A stretch of DNA of 64,000 nt from CBDCYS01 sp965226185 (GTDB lineage Bacteria > Acidobacteriota > Terriglobia > Bryobacterales > UBA6623), in contig CBDDCT010000007.1 in assembly GCA_965226185.1 (NCBI GenBank), forward strand, positions 1,798,001-1,862,000, given 5' to 3'. A program made the translations under genes and the position numbers. Position 1 is the stretch's first letter. Each line of letters begins with the position of its first letter. The notes below the pieces were generated by a model that was given only the letters and a program-made list of their open reading frames with translations, had not been told where the DNA came from and did not search any database. Shown piece by piece: positions 51,145 to 60,784 of the stretch.

Positions 51145-52290
51145 ATGAAGTTCGGCCAAATCATTCGCCCCGGGTTTGCTTTGCTTCTGGCCGTTTTGCT
51201 GCTGGCGGGCGTCTCCGCGGCGGCGAAAGATACCTGGACAGGGGTTGACCGCATCGTTGCTGTTGGAGATGTCCATGGCGACTACGAGCAGTTTGTCAAG
51301 CTTCTGCGTTCCGCCGGCCTCATCGACGACAACGAGGAGTGGGCGGGAGGCCAAACCCACCTCGTGCAAACCGGAGATATCCCCGACCGCGGGGCCGATT
51401 CTCGCAAGGTGATGGACCTGCTGATGAAACTGGAGAAGCAGGCCAAGAAGGCCAGAGGCTATGTTCACGCACTAATCGGAAACCACGAAGCGATGAATAT
51501 GTATGGCGACCTGCGGTATGTTCACCCCGGAGAGTACTCCGCTTTCAAGAATCCGAAATCGGCCGAAACACGCCAGAAATACTACAAACAGCACGTCAAT
51601 GACGTGAAACAAAACCCGCCGCCCGATGGCGTTCCTGAGTTTGGCCCCGCCCATCGCCGAGCGTGGGAGAGAGACAACCGGCTGGGCTCGTTCGAGCACC
51701 GCATCGCGTTCAGTGCGGCGGGGAGTTATGGAAGATGGATACTGAAACACAACGCCGTCATTCAGATCAACGACACGATTTTCCTGCATGGCGGCATCGG
51801 GCCGAAGTTCGCCTCCACGAGTATCGGCGACATGAATAGGCAGGTGCTGGCGGAGTTGCGGGACTTCAGCAAATTGACGGGAGGGATCGTTGTGGATCAG
51901 GAAGGTCCGCTCTGGTATCGGGGTCTGGCATTGAATGACGCGAGAACCGAGACGGCTCACCTGGAGGCAGTTCTCCAGCAGCATCAGGCGAAACGAATCG
52001 TGATGGGTCACACGGTCACCGAGGGCGCCGTCATGCCCCGGCTTGAAGGGCGTGCCGTCTTTATCGATGTGGGCCTGAGCAGGCACTATGGCGGCCGACT
52101 GGCGTGCCTCTTGCTTGAAGGGGGCGTGGCCTACGCGCTCCACCGCGGAAAGAAGATACCGTTGCCGGCGGATGACAGCCCGTCCAGCCTGCTCAGCTAC
52201 ATGAAGAAGGCCGCCGAAGCCGACCCCAAGCCTTCTCCATTGCAAAAGAAAATCCAGCAGCTTCAGACCGTTGAGCCGTTGAGCCGTTGA
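51145..52290 (+). CDS. Exported calcineurin-like metallophosphatase
   Basis: A 381-residue protein with a signal peptide (GFALLLAVLLLAGVSAAAK). The phosphoesterase motifs are all present: VAVGDVHGDYEQF, QTGDIPDRGADSRK, LIGNHEAMNMYGD, and IVMGHTVTEGAV. It resembles Shewanella-like protein phosphatases, which are two-metal enzymes acting on phosphoproteins or phosphomonoesters. A mature location in the periplasm is inferred. The C-terminus is tandem-repeat-derived (gene end at 52290 lies within the GTTGAGCC repeat). Confidence 0.88.
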   Translation: MKFGQIIRPGFALLLAVLLLAGVSAAAKDTWTGVDRIVAVGDVHGDYEQFVKLLRSAGLIDDNEEWAGGQTHLVQTGDIPDRGADSRKVMDLLMKLEKQAKKARGYVHALIGNHEAMNMYGDLRYVHPGEYSAFKNPKSAETRQKYYKQHVNDVKQNPPPDGVPEFGPAHRRAWERDNRLGSFEHRIAFSAAGSYGRWILKHNAVIQINDTIFLHGGIGPKFASTSIGDMNRQVLAELRDFSKLTGGIVVDQEGPLWYRGLALNDARTETAHLEAVLQQHQAKRIVMGHTVTEGAVMPRLEGRAVFIDVGLSRHYGGRLACLLLEGGVAYALHRGKKIPLPADDSPSSLLSYMKKAAEADPKPSPLQKKIQQLQTVEPLSR

Positions 52291-52301
52291 GCTGTTGAGC
52301 C
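52270..52301 (+). repeat. 8-bp tandem repeat at the phosphatase gene end
   Basis: Four consecutive copies of GTTGAGCC (the third ends CT) span the stop codon of the phosphatase gene. A frame change in the repeat number would alter the C-terminus. Confidence 0.8.
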
Positions 52302-52472
52302 GCGAAGCGGCGCGGGATCGTAGCCCAAGGGTGGAGCGAAGCGAAACCCCGGATGGGAAAACCATCCTGGGTGCAAAAACCATCAACGACAAGCCCCGGT
52401 CGGGGCGTAGGAGCGAACCGGCCCGTTCGTCTCCGCGGAGTGCGATGCGCCGCGGGCGTTTGGGCGGGCTAA

Positions 52473-53066
52473 CTAAGCGATCACCGACAATAGCCGGCCG
52501 GCTGAAATAGAGCTTTCTTGTTGGAAGCTTGCTGCCTGTGAATCGCGGTGACGCTGGTTCATCTCTTCTTGTTTCTCCGCCGCCAACTCCTGCCGAGCGG
52601 CCTGTTCCATCCGCGAGGCCTGCGACGCCACGGCACGATCTTGCCCCGAAGGATTAGACGGCGCGTTGGCGGCCGCGCGAATCTGTTGCGCTTTCTGAAT
52701 CGTCGCTTGCGGGTTGCCGGCGACGGGTGACGTGTCAATGCTGACCTCGCCTCCGACCGCGTACTGTTGCTTGTCCGGACCCGTCACGAATGTAAACGAC
52801 ACCCCGCGAGCCAACCCGGCCGCGGCCGCGAGATGCGCTTGTTCGTGCGCCCTGACCTCACGGTCGGTCCGGGTCAGCTCAGCCACGACCCGGCGTTCCT
52901 CGGGCGTCAGCCCGTCTGGGGATGATTGTTCAGGGGCTTGGGGCGCCTGAGACTGCTGCTTGTCCGCTGAAGGACCACCGCGGGCCCCGCGGATTCCTCC
53001 GGCGCTATTCCTGGCGCTCTCGAAGTTTGTTGCGAAGAGTGCGGAGCTGGAAACAGACGAAACCAT
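52473..53066 (-). CDS. SprA-related putative metalloprotease
   Basis: About 197 residues from the ATG at 53066. The core is VRAHEQAHLAAAAGLARGVS with the HExxH zinc-protease motif, followed by YAVGGEVSIDTSPVAGNP, as in the SprA-related (PF12118-like) family. The N-terminus is low complexity and the C-terminus is Gln-rich and helical. The family's function is poorly known; peptidase activity is inferred from HExxH. The frame extends to a TTG at 53111 without features. Confidence 0.75.
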   Translation of the reverse strand: MVSSVSSSALFATNFESARNSAGGIRGARGGPSADKQQSQAPQAPEQSSPDGLTPEERRVVAELTRTDREVRAHEQAHLAAAAGLARGVSFTFVTGPDKQQYAVGGEVSIDTSPVAGNPQATIQKAQQIRAAANAPSNPSGQDRAVASQASRMEQAARQELAAEKQEEMNQRHRDSQAASFQQESSISAGRLLSVIA

Positions 53067-53451
53067 GAAACGCGTCAGACCTGTCTGGATCTCTCTATCG
53101 GCCGCGAGCAAGCCGTGCTAAGCGCTTTTTTTCGCCGCCTCCTTCAATTTGTGAATACCCGCGGCACGCCATGTGCGTCCCCTGCGCGCGATATTTGTCT
53201 AAAATTCAACAGTCCGGTCTTCAATTTCGATCGGCTACGGAGTTTTGGCGAAGGACAAACCGAGGCCTTCCCTGCCGTCTGGACTTCCACCGCCAGAAAA
53301 GACGGAACCCTTGGCGGTGCCATCGAACGAGGGTGTCCGGCTTGACTCACACGCCGACATCCCATGGTGAATCAATGAGTTGTCGCCCGGACGGAGTTTT
53401 TGCGGAGCACAGGATTCGCAGGAAACGGACGAGACGGAGTTGCCCGAATCA
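53067..53451. other. Intergenic stretch before the FG-GAP genes
   Basis: About 385 bases; no gene is supported. The plus-strand frame at 53115-53345 has no recognisable content. Confidence 0.45.
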
Positions 53452-54717
53452 TCACAGTTTCTGCATGCGGACGATCCCTTTGCCTTCTTGGACGTAGATA
53501 ATTCGATCCGCGGGAACGTCCTTCAGGATCTCACGCTTGCCATTTGGCCAGCGGATCGTTAGCTCATCGGCTTTCGCCTCCCCACCCAGTCCGAAATGGA
53601 GACGCAGATCGTTCACCGAGTAATAGCTGGACTGACTCTGCACTTCTTGCGCTTGAAGTCTCGAACCTGATTTAACATCCACTCTCGCTCCGATCGCGGT
53701 ACGGTTCGATTCGACCCCGATGAGCTTCACCTTCAGCCAATGATGACTCGTTTTGACGTCAGCGCGGATCAGTGACGGTGGCTCATTCATGTTCATGACC
53801 AAGATGTCCATGTCGCCGTCGTTGTCGAAATCCCCGAAAGCACAGCCGCGGCTGGAGTGCGGCGTGGAGAGGCCGGGGCCGCACTGTTCGGTGATATTGA
53901 CGAAAGTTCCGTCGCGCATATTTCTAAACAAAAATCGCGGCCCGCGGTAGGGATATCGCGGGTTGAATTGCTCAACGCGCGGGTAGAGGTTTCCGACGGA
54001 ATAAAAGAGGTCCGGCCAACTGTCGTTGTCAAAGTCAACCAGCCCGGCTCCCCATTGGATGTGCTGGGTCATCGCATGGAGACCAGCCGCCACCGACATA
54101 TCGGTAAAGCTGCCTGCGCCATCGTTTCGGTAAAGGGCCGGCATTTCGTCGGCAAACAAGGTCTTGACGATGTCTAGCTTGCCGTCTCCGTCGTAGTCGG
54201 CGACAGAAAGCCCCATGCCGGCCTGCTCGCGCCCGTCCTCGCTGTAGGCTACGCCGGTCTCGACTGCGATGTCCGTGAAAGTGCCGTCGTGGTTATTGCG
54301 ATAGAGAATGCTGGGGGTTGAATCGCACGCCACGTAGATATCAGGCCAGCCGTCCTCGTCAACATCCGTGACGACCGCGGTCATCCCGTAGTAGCCGCTT
54401 GGGCTGTGGATGCCTGCTTGCTTGCTGACATCAGTAAACGTGCCGTCACCGTTGTTGCGATAGAGGTAGTTTTTGGATCCCCTCATGCCGCGGGGTCCAC
54501 AGTACACGGGTACGCCCTTCCAGTTGCAGTTGCTTCCTTGGCCCGGAAGGGGAAGTTTATCGAGATCGACCTCCACGTAATTCGACACAAACAAGTCCAG
54601 GTAACCATCCCGGTCATAGTCGATGAACGTTGCGCCTGTGTTCCAGCGGTCGGGGAAGTGGCCCAGGCCGGCGTCCGTGGTGACGTCGCTGAATGTACCG
54701 TCACCATTGTTGTGGTA

Positions 54718-55247
54718 CCTGAATTATGCACAGATTCACTTTGCGAGTGTGGCTGCGTTCGTAGCGGGTTGGCGGTCGTCGTGAGGTGGTAGCTCGGCAA
54801 CTGGCCTTTTGACTTCTCCGTGTCCGGTTTCCCTTCCCGCCCAGAATCCGCGTCGTCAAAACCTCGCTCGGAAGTGACGTGTTTCCAGTGTGTTACGGCT
54901 AGTGCATAAAATTTTATGCATAGCGCATAGCCAGGCTCTCAGATCAGCGCCCTCCCGACCACCGGCAGCAAGCCGCCGTAGGGAGTCGGCTTCCTGCCGC
55001 GGAAGTGGTAAGGCGTCGAAGCCCCGATTTTATTGGGCCGCGAGGCCGTCACGGCTGGGCCTTGTTGGACGGGCCTTTGGGAGCTATGCTGTTTTCGTCT
55101 GGTAACCATGTGGGTGACCTCCTTGGGGTTGGCTGGCGAAGCTGGGATCTTTGCCAGCCTACCTTTTTACCCCATGTTTTCGGGGGTCCCCAATGGTCCC
55201 TTGCGGCTCAGCCCTCCTCAGGTCCACGCCGCAGTGCATAATTCAGG
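54718..55247 (-). mobile_element. Deletion derivative of the IS1380-type element (MITE-like)
   Basis: A 530-bp element with the same 14-bp ends as the IS at 34736: CCTGAATTATGCAC (54718-54731) and GTGCATAATTCAGG (55234-55247). Read on the minus strand, its first 300 bases match the IS 5' end, then the transposase body is deleted, and the 3' non-coding part follows with the palindrome TGCATAAAATTTTATGCA. It is flanked by a direct TACCA duplication (as TGGTA at 54713-54717 and 55248-55252). It cannot encode a working transposase. Confidence 0.9.
54939..55109 (-). pseudogene. N-terminal remnant of the transposase
   Basis: Starts at the ATG at 55109 preceded by AAGGAGG. About 48 residues parallel the full transposase (KQHSSQRPVQQG, then PNKIGASTPYHFRG and PYGGLLPV), after which a junction gives VGRALI and a stop. 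All catalytic residues are lost. Confidence 0.85.
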
Positions 55248-55728
55248 TGGTAGAGAACATTCTGTCCCCAGTAGGTGACAAAAAGATCATCGTTGCCGTC
55301 GTTATCGTAATCCCCAATGCAAACGCTGTTCGCCCAACCGGAGTGAACAAGACCCGCCTCTTTCGTAACGTCGGTGAACGTGCCGTCGCGGTTGTTCTTA
55401 TAAAGCCGGTTGGTCGGCTCCTTCCCGGCCGGAAACCCTTCGATACGGGATCCGTTCAGGACGAAGATGTCCAGCCACCCGTCGTTGTCGTAGTCGTAGA
55501 AGGCCACTCCACAGCCGTTGGCCTCGACGATGTACTTCACCTTTTCAGCCCCGCCGTAGTAAATGGTGTGGTTCAGCCCGGCTTGCTTGGCAATATCAAC
55601 AAACCCCACACCATAGGGCGGCAGTGGTTCGGACGGCGAAGCTCCCCACAGCCAGCCACTTGGGGGCCATCCGGCCGCCAAGCCCGCGCCCGCGAGCTTC
55701 AAGAAACTCCGCCGAGTCGTCGCCATGA

Positions 55729-57438
55729 TCAGTCTTTGTGGTTGTCGCGGCTTTTACGTTCGGTAATTCCCTTGCCTTCGGTGATCGTGATGAACTGGTT
55801 GATCGCGACGTCTTCGATCTTTTCTCGGGACTCCGGGTAGGGCCAGTCGATGGTGATCCGCTCGACGATTTTCGCGCTTCCGAGTCCAAAATGGAGGCGA
55901 AAATCACTGTGGGACATGAAGCTCGAACCCGAGCGGACTTCTTGTACCATTTCACGTCCCCCGGCCGTCACGGCCACCCTTGCCCCGATCGCGCTGCGGT
56001 TCGACTGTACGCCGGCCAGCTTCACGGAAAGGAAGCCCCCTGATGCTTCGGTATCGTTCCTCAAGAGGCTGGGGGGCTCATTCATATTGTTGACGAAAGC
56101 ATCGATGTCACCGTCGTTGTCGTAGTCCCCAAGCGCGAGGCCGCGGCTGGAGTGCGGCTCCAATACGCCGGTTTCACTGGATACCGTGACACTCTCGAGC
56201 TTCTCTCCACCAAGGTTGCGATAAAGAAGCCGGCGTTGTTTATAGGGGTTGTTTGGAACCAGCGGTTCGATCTCCGGATAGACGTGCCCGTTCACCACAA
56301 AAATATCGGGCCAGGTGTCGCGGTCGTAGTCGAGAAATCCGACTCCCCAACCCATATAATTCGTGCTGATGCCGACTCCGTAGGGATAGACTCGATCTTC
56401 GAACGAATCGTCACCGTTGTTCAAGTAGATACTGGATGTTTCCGCGATGAAGTTCGTCTTCACCAAGTCGAGATTCCCATCTCCATCAATATCACCCGCC
56501 GCGGACCCCATCCCTGCTTGCACCTTTCCGTTTTCGTCGAAGGAGACACCAGCGAACACCCCGACATCTTCAAATGTTCCGTCTCCTTGATTGTGAAAGA
56601 GAATGCTGGCTTGCGAATCGACGGCTACATAGATGTCGAGCCGGCCATCGCGGTTGTAGTCGAGGGTTGTCACCGAGAGCGAATAGCGGTTTTCAACACT
56701 GGCGACACCTGATTGCCGAGAGACGTCCTTGAACTTGCCGCCGCCCAGATTTCGGTACAGCTCGTTGACTTCGCCGGGAAGTCCGCGAGGGCCGCACAAC
56801 ACGGGCTGTCCCTGCCACCGGCACGTCGGGGCGCTCCCCCGGGGCGGGATTCTTGCCTTGTCGAACACAATATAGTTCGCCACAAATAGGTCAAGCGAAC
56901 CGTCCCGAGCGTAGTCGAGAAAAGCACAGCCGGTTGACCATCTGTTTGCTCCCGAGATGCCTGACCGCTCGGTGACGTCGTCGAACCGACCGGTGCCGGT
57001 GTTGCGATAGAGGTGGTTCTGGCCGAAGAAGGTTACAAACAGATCGTCGAACCCGTCATTGTCGATGTCGCCGACGCAGACCCCTTGTCCCCAACCAGCA
57101 CTTCGCAGGCCGGCCTCGTCCGTGACCGTCGTGAATGTGCCGTCGCGATTGTTTCGGTAGAGCTGATTGCTGGGTTGGTTGCCGGATGGAAAGCTTTCCA
57201 ACGTGCTTCCCGTCACGAAGAACGCGTCGAGATAGCCGTCCCGGTCAAAGTCAAGCAGCGCCACGCCTCCACCCAAGATCTCGATAATGTAGTCCTTTTG
57301 GTCTTCGCGGCCGCAGTAGAAGGTGTGGGTAAGGCCTGCTTCCGAAGCAATATCAGTGAATATTGGTGCCGCACCGAACATGTTGGCCCCGAGCAGCAGG
57401 GTGCAGCCAAGGCAGATAGTGGTTCTTAAATGCCGCAA
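55729..57438 (-). CDS. FG-GAP/ASPIC-UnbV exported protein
   Basis: An intact 569-residue protein with a signal peptide (TICLGCTLLLGANMFGAAP). Repeated FG-GAP/VCBS units carry Ca-binding loops of the type DxDxDG: DFDRDGYLDAFFV, DIDNDGFDDLFV, DYNRDGRLDIYV, DIDGDGNLDLVK, DYDNDGDIDAFV. The C-terminal ASPIC/UnbV domain has NMNEPPSLLRNDT, NRSAIGARVAV and IDWPYPESREKI. The family (CRTAC1-like) is secreted; its ligands are not known. It precedes its split paralogue by two bases and is preceded by a TPR protein gene. Confidence 0.9.
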   Translation of the reverse strand: MRHLRTTICLGCTLLLGANMFGAAPIFTDIASEAGLTHTFYCGREDQKDYIIEILGGGVALLDFDRDGYLDAFFVTGSTLESFPSGNQPSNQLYRNNRDGTFTTVTDEAGLRSAGWGQGVCVGDIDNDGFDDLFVTFFGQNHLYRNTGTGRFDDVTERSGISGANRWSTGCAFLDYARDGSLDLFVANYIVFDKARIPPRGSAPTCRWQGQPVLCGPRGLPGEVNELYRNLGGGKFKDVSRQSGVASVENRYSLSVTTLDYNRDGRLDIYVAVDSQASILFHNQGDGTFEDVGVFAGVSFDENGKVQAGMGSAAGDIDGDGNLDLVKTNFIAETSSIYLNNGDDSFEDRVYPYGVGISTNYMGWGVGFLDYDRDTWPDIFVVNGHVYPEIEPLVPNNPYKQRRLLYRNLGGEKLESVTVSSETGVLEPHSSRGLALGDYDNDGDIDAFVNNMNEPPSLLRNDTEASGGFLSVKLAGVQSNRSAIGARVAVTAGGREMVQEVRSGSSFMSHSDFRLHFGLGSAKIVERITIDWPYPESREKIEDVAINQFITITEGKGITERKSRDNHKD

Positions 57439-57513
57439 TGGATACTCGGCTTGCTTGGGTGAAGACGCGTCTCAAGACCCGCCCGCCCGCGTCTGCACTA
57501 TAGGCGACGCCCT

Positions 57514-59373
57514 TCAGCGAGGGCGGTCGGCTTCTACTTCCCGCTGGCGCAGCCTCTGAATCTGCTCGACGCGCTTCCGGCGGTCCTCTTCTTCGTTGGC
57601 TTTGAATAGCCGGAATTCCTCTTGGGCCAGGTCTGTCCTGCCCAATTGGCGGTAGATCCTCGCCAGGACGTAATGGACACGATTCAGGGTGGGATCGATT
57701 CGAAGCGCCTCCTGATACTCCAAAAGCGCTTCATCCCGTTTACCCAGCAGCTCATACGCCCGGCCGAGGTCAGTCCGAACGTCCGGATCTTCCGAATCAG
57801 CCGCGGCAATCTCTCGCAGATACGGTAAGGCCTTTTCCGCGTCCCGAAGCTGAACATGGATCCGTCCCAAGCGCTTCTTTGCCGCGCTGGAATAAGGATT
57901 AATTTCCAGCTCTCGCAGGCACTCTTGGAGCGCCTCTTTGAATCGGGAATTCCAGAGATAGTAGTCCGCGAGATCGATGCGAATCTGCGTGTCGGACGGA
58001 CAGCCGTCAATCGCCGAGAGAAACTCGTCCTCCGCCTCGGCCTTTTCCTGAGCCGCGAGGTTCTTTGCCTTTACCAAGTGGGCTCGGCAGGAATCGGGAT
58101 GCTCGCGGACCAGCTCTGTGAAGTACTCGATCGAAAGCTGGCGGAAAACCTCGGCCCGGAGCGTCTGTACGGCCTGCATCGAGTGCGCCACGATGGCGGG
58201 TCTTTCCAGCACTTCCCCGGCTTTTTGATAGTCGTCGAGCCAAATATGAGTGTTAGCTTCCAGATAGTCGCGAACCCATGCATCCTCGGCTTCGACGACT
58301 TCAAGTGCCTGTAACCCCTGCTGAAACCGGCCCTCGGAAAGGTGCGTGACTGCCGCCTTCCATTTGCCGGTTTTGTCGGCCCCTAACTGCTCTCGCAGCC
58401 GGCCGTTTACGTCACGCGTTACCATGGGGAGAAGAGGTGGTTCCTCCCGCCTCACCTCAGGGAGCGAACGCAGAATCCCTTCGAAGTCCACTTTGGTGCC
58501 GATCTCCGCCACCTGTTCTTTGGGAAGCATCTGCCTGTCGATCGGAGTCCTCGGCACATTGGGCATCAGTTCCCAATAGCGTTCGAGCGCCAGGCGGGAC
58601 GGCTCGTCTAATCCCAGGACAGCAAGCATCCTCGCCAAGGGGAAGAAGATCGATGCGTTCATGGGATCAAGCTCAGCCGATTCGAGATATTTGATTGCAG
58701 CGACCTGGTAGCCTTGCTGGTTTTCAAAGAGCTTAGCAGCGGCGAGGTGCGTGTCCTTCGATTCCGGATGCTTTTCCGTCTGCTCGTTCACGATTCGTTC
58801 CGCAAGCTTTAGATAGCTGCTGGCGATTAGGTAGAGCAAAGTCGCCTTGTCCGCGCCAGGAAGGGACAAAGCCTCGTTGAACGATTTGATCGCTTGGTCG
58901 TATCGGAGGAACACCATGTAAGCGTGTCCCAATGCGGTTGCGCTTTCGGCGCTTGCCTGGCTCTGGTGTGCTGACTCCAGGTGCGGCAGCGCCTTCTTTG
59001 GGCTCTCGATATTGAAGTAGGAGATACCGAGGAAGAGATGGCTCCCGATCATGCCCGGATCGAGCTTGAGACCTTTTTCGAATGCGCCGATGGCCTTTTC
59101 GTACGCGCGCTGCTGGTATTGGACCAGTCCCAGGTTTTGGTAGACGCGAGGCAGGGCCGCCGGGTAGTTTTCGAGGATGAGCTCGTACTCGGAGGCGGCC
59201 TTGGCGAGCTCTTTAGAAGCTTCGAAGCGTTTCTCGGCTCGGAAATGATCTTCGATGAAAGCGCGGTCTTCCGACCCCAGAGGGCCACTCTGTGGCGCGG
59301 CAAATAGCGGCGCCGCGAGCAACACGATGGCTGTCCACTTCACTCTCGCTTTCGCTGCCATCATGTCTGACAT
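57514..59373 (-). CDS. TPR-repeat exported protein
   Basis: A 619-residue protein with a signal peptide (VKWTAIVLLAAPLFAAPQSG). Most of the rest is tetratricopeptide repeats: PRVYQNLGLVQYQQRAYEKA, GSHLFLGISYFNIESPKKAL, ATALGHAYMVFLRYDQAIKS and, near the end, VRTDLGRAYELLGKRDEALL. TPR proteins scaffold assemblies. It lies between the multihaem cytochrome and the FG-GAP genes on the same strand, a combination that suggests one exported complex. The final residues are charged. Confidence 0.9.
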   Translation of the reverse strand: MSDMMAAKARVKWTAIVLLAAPLFAAPQSGPLGSEDRAFIEDHFRAEKRFEASKELAKAASEYELILENYPAALPRVYQNLGLVQYQQRAYEKAIGAFEKGLKLDPGMIGSHLFLGISYFNIESPKKALPHLESAHQSQASAESATALGHAYMVFLRYDQAIKSFNEALSLPGADKATLLYLIASSYLKLAERIVNEQTEKHPESKDTHLAAAKLFENQQGYQVAAIKYLESAELDPMNASIFFPLARMLAVLGLDEPSRLALERYWELMPNVPRTPIDRQMLPKEQVAEIGTKVDFEGILRSLPEVRREEPPLLPMVTRDVNGRLREQLGADKTGKWKAAVTHLSEGRFQQGLQALEVVEAEDAWVRDYLEANTHIWLDDYQKAGEVLERPAIVAHSMQAVQTLRAEVFRQLSIEYFTELVREHPDSCRAHLVKAKNLAAQEKAEAEDEFLSAIDGCPSDTQIRIDLADYYLWNSRFKEALQECLRELEINPYSSAAKKRLGRIHVQLRDAEKALPYLREIAAADSEDPDVRTDLGRAYELLGKRDEALLEYQEALRIDPTLNRVHYVLARIYRQLGRTDLAQEEFRLFKANEEEDRRKRVEQIQRLRQREVEADRPR

Positions 59374-59424
59374 CCAGAATCTCTCAAGAGCCGGACCAAC
59401 AGAGTATCTCGAACCACGGGCCGC

Positions 59425-60519
59425 TTATCCGCCCCCCCGGTCTTCCACTCGGATCCAATGATCGCTGAACAGCGAATGGCGCATGACACGTTCTTTGGGC
59501 ATGTGGCAAGTCGAGCACCCGGTGTCGCCGACGGGACAAACCGCGGCTTCTTTCCTGGCTGCAGGATCGTGACAATTCTGACAGGCCGCATCATAGCTCC
59601 GGGCTTCGTCAGCAACATCGACGTGCGGGTCATGACAGGTCGTGCATTTCAGCTCGCCGAAACTCTCGTTAAAGCAACGGCTCAGGACAATTCGCTGACT
59701 CGGGAATCGGACTCTGTGCGGCGTATTCTCAAGCAACCGCAGTGTGTCGAAATCGTTGTCTTGGGGAGGCGTGCCGTGGCAGGCGCCGCACATCTGTATC
59801 TGCGGAAACCCCTCCATCCGGCCGGGATGAAAGATGTGTTTCCCCGCCGACTCGCCGTTACGAACGGCCACGATGTGCTCGGCCCCTGGGCCGTGGCAGC
59901 GCTCGCAGCGCACACCCATCTCGTTGCGGGCCGGTGCCTGGCGCACTCGATCGTAGCCCGTTGTATGACAGCCAAAGCACTCGGAGACCTGCTTCTGGGT
60001 CAACTTTCGTCCCAAACTCTCGCGCGCGGTCTTGGGGTCGCGTTTGGAAGCGCCGGTCGTGAAATCGATACCTTGGAGGCTGGCGTACCAGGTCAGCCGG
60101 CTTTCGACCAACTGGCCGTCATCGGTGCGGGCGATGGGCGTGATGCCCTTTACACCGCTGCCGAAAGCCTATTCAAGTACGGCCAGACCCTGATCTGAAT
60201 TCTTGCGCGACTGCAATTGGATTTCCCCGCCGGAATCCAACTGAAGAAGCAGGGTCGAATCGGAAGCACGGTCCCACCGTTCGACCGGAAGCGAGGAAGT
60301 CAGTTGCGGAACTTCCTTCGCCGGGCGCAGCGACTGCGCGTGGTGGCTCCCCTGCTGGCGGCTGTAGATTTCGGCATGGCAACTTTTGCAGGCCTGGGAC
60401 GCCGCGTACGCCGACTCGTGCTGCCAGAAGCGGAGCGGGTCCGTCAAGAATGCTTGGGCCTTCAAGGACGGAACGAGAGTCGCGGTAGCGATCACTATCA
60501 GGGTCTGGATCACTAGCAC
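59425..60519 (-). pseudogene. Seven-haem cytochrome c with an in-frame TAG
   Basis: A GTG at 60519 starts a signal peptide (LVIQTLIVIATATLVPSLKA). Seven CxxCH haem sites follow: CKSCH, CFGCH, CERCH, CGACH, CTTCH, CQNCH and CSTCH. At 60171-60169 a TAG interrupts after GLAVLE, but the same frame resumes with AFGSGVKGITPIARTDDGQL, where relatives have a conserved aromatic residue and the GSG motif. Translation would give only a one-haem fragment. The frame otherwise has no disruption over 365 codons, so this is a recent nonsense mutation, a sequencing error, or a suppressed codon. The neighbours (TPR, FG-GAP) are usual partners. Confidence 0.85.
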
Positions 60520-60663
60520 TAGTACGAGTATATACCTCGGATCCTAGGTCCGCTCGTTGTCAAGGGCAACGTGTCGCGGGCGAGGAACAACCCGTTTCAA
60601 CTGCGTCGCGGTGCACAACCAGAGGCCTGCCCAACTGACCAGGAACACCGGACCTAAGAGAAC

Positions 60664-60710
60664 CTAAAAAATGAACCAGGCCTGGCGATTCATTGAATCG
60701 CGAGGCCTGG
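60664..60710 (-). terminator. Terminator after the TonB-dependent receptor
   Basis: On the minus strand a 17-bp stem with one mismatch (CCAGGCCTCGCGATTCA and its complement TGAATCGCCAGGCCTGG) is followed by TTCATTTTTT. It lies about 75 bases past the stop at 60785. Confidence 0.75.
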
Positions 60711-60784
60711 TCTAGTTGTTGAACTGAAACGCCGGGCCGGGACCAGCAAAAACGCCGGCCCCTACCAGCTCGGCACCATGCCGC

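Larger units (their letters stand above)
53452..55726 (-). pseudogene. FG-GAP/ASPIC-UnbV protein split by a MITE
   Basis: The 5' part (55726 to 55248) encodes a Tat-like signal (MATTRRSFLKLAGAGLAAGW) and the first FG-GAP repeats with Ca-binding DYDNDG motifs, ending NVLY. The 3' part (54717 to 53452) continues YHNNGDGTFSDVTTDAGLGH in the same reading sense, further repeats (DYDGDGKLDIVK, DFDNDGDMDIL), and the C-terminal ASPIC/UnbV domain (NMNEPPSLIRADV to RWPNGKREIL). Removing the 530-bp element with one TACCA copy restores a continuous protein of about 580 residues. The intact gene would encode an exported beta-propeller, possibly a polysaccharide- or surface-binding protein. It starts two bases after the paralogue that precedes it. 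Confidence 0.88.

Noticed and set aside
60520..60560. TTGACA and TATATA as a promoter of the cytochrome gene
   Set aside because: The two hexamers are 23 bases apart on the minus strand, too far for a sigma-70 promoter.
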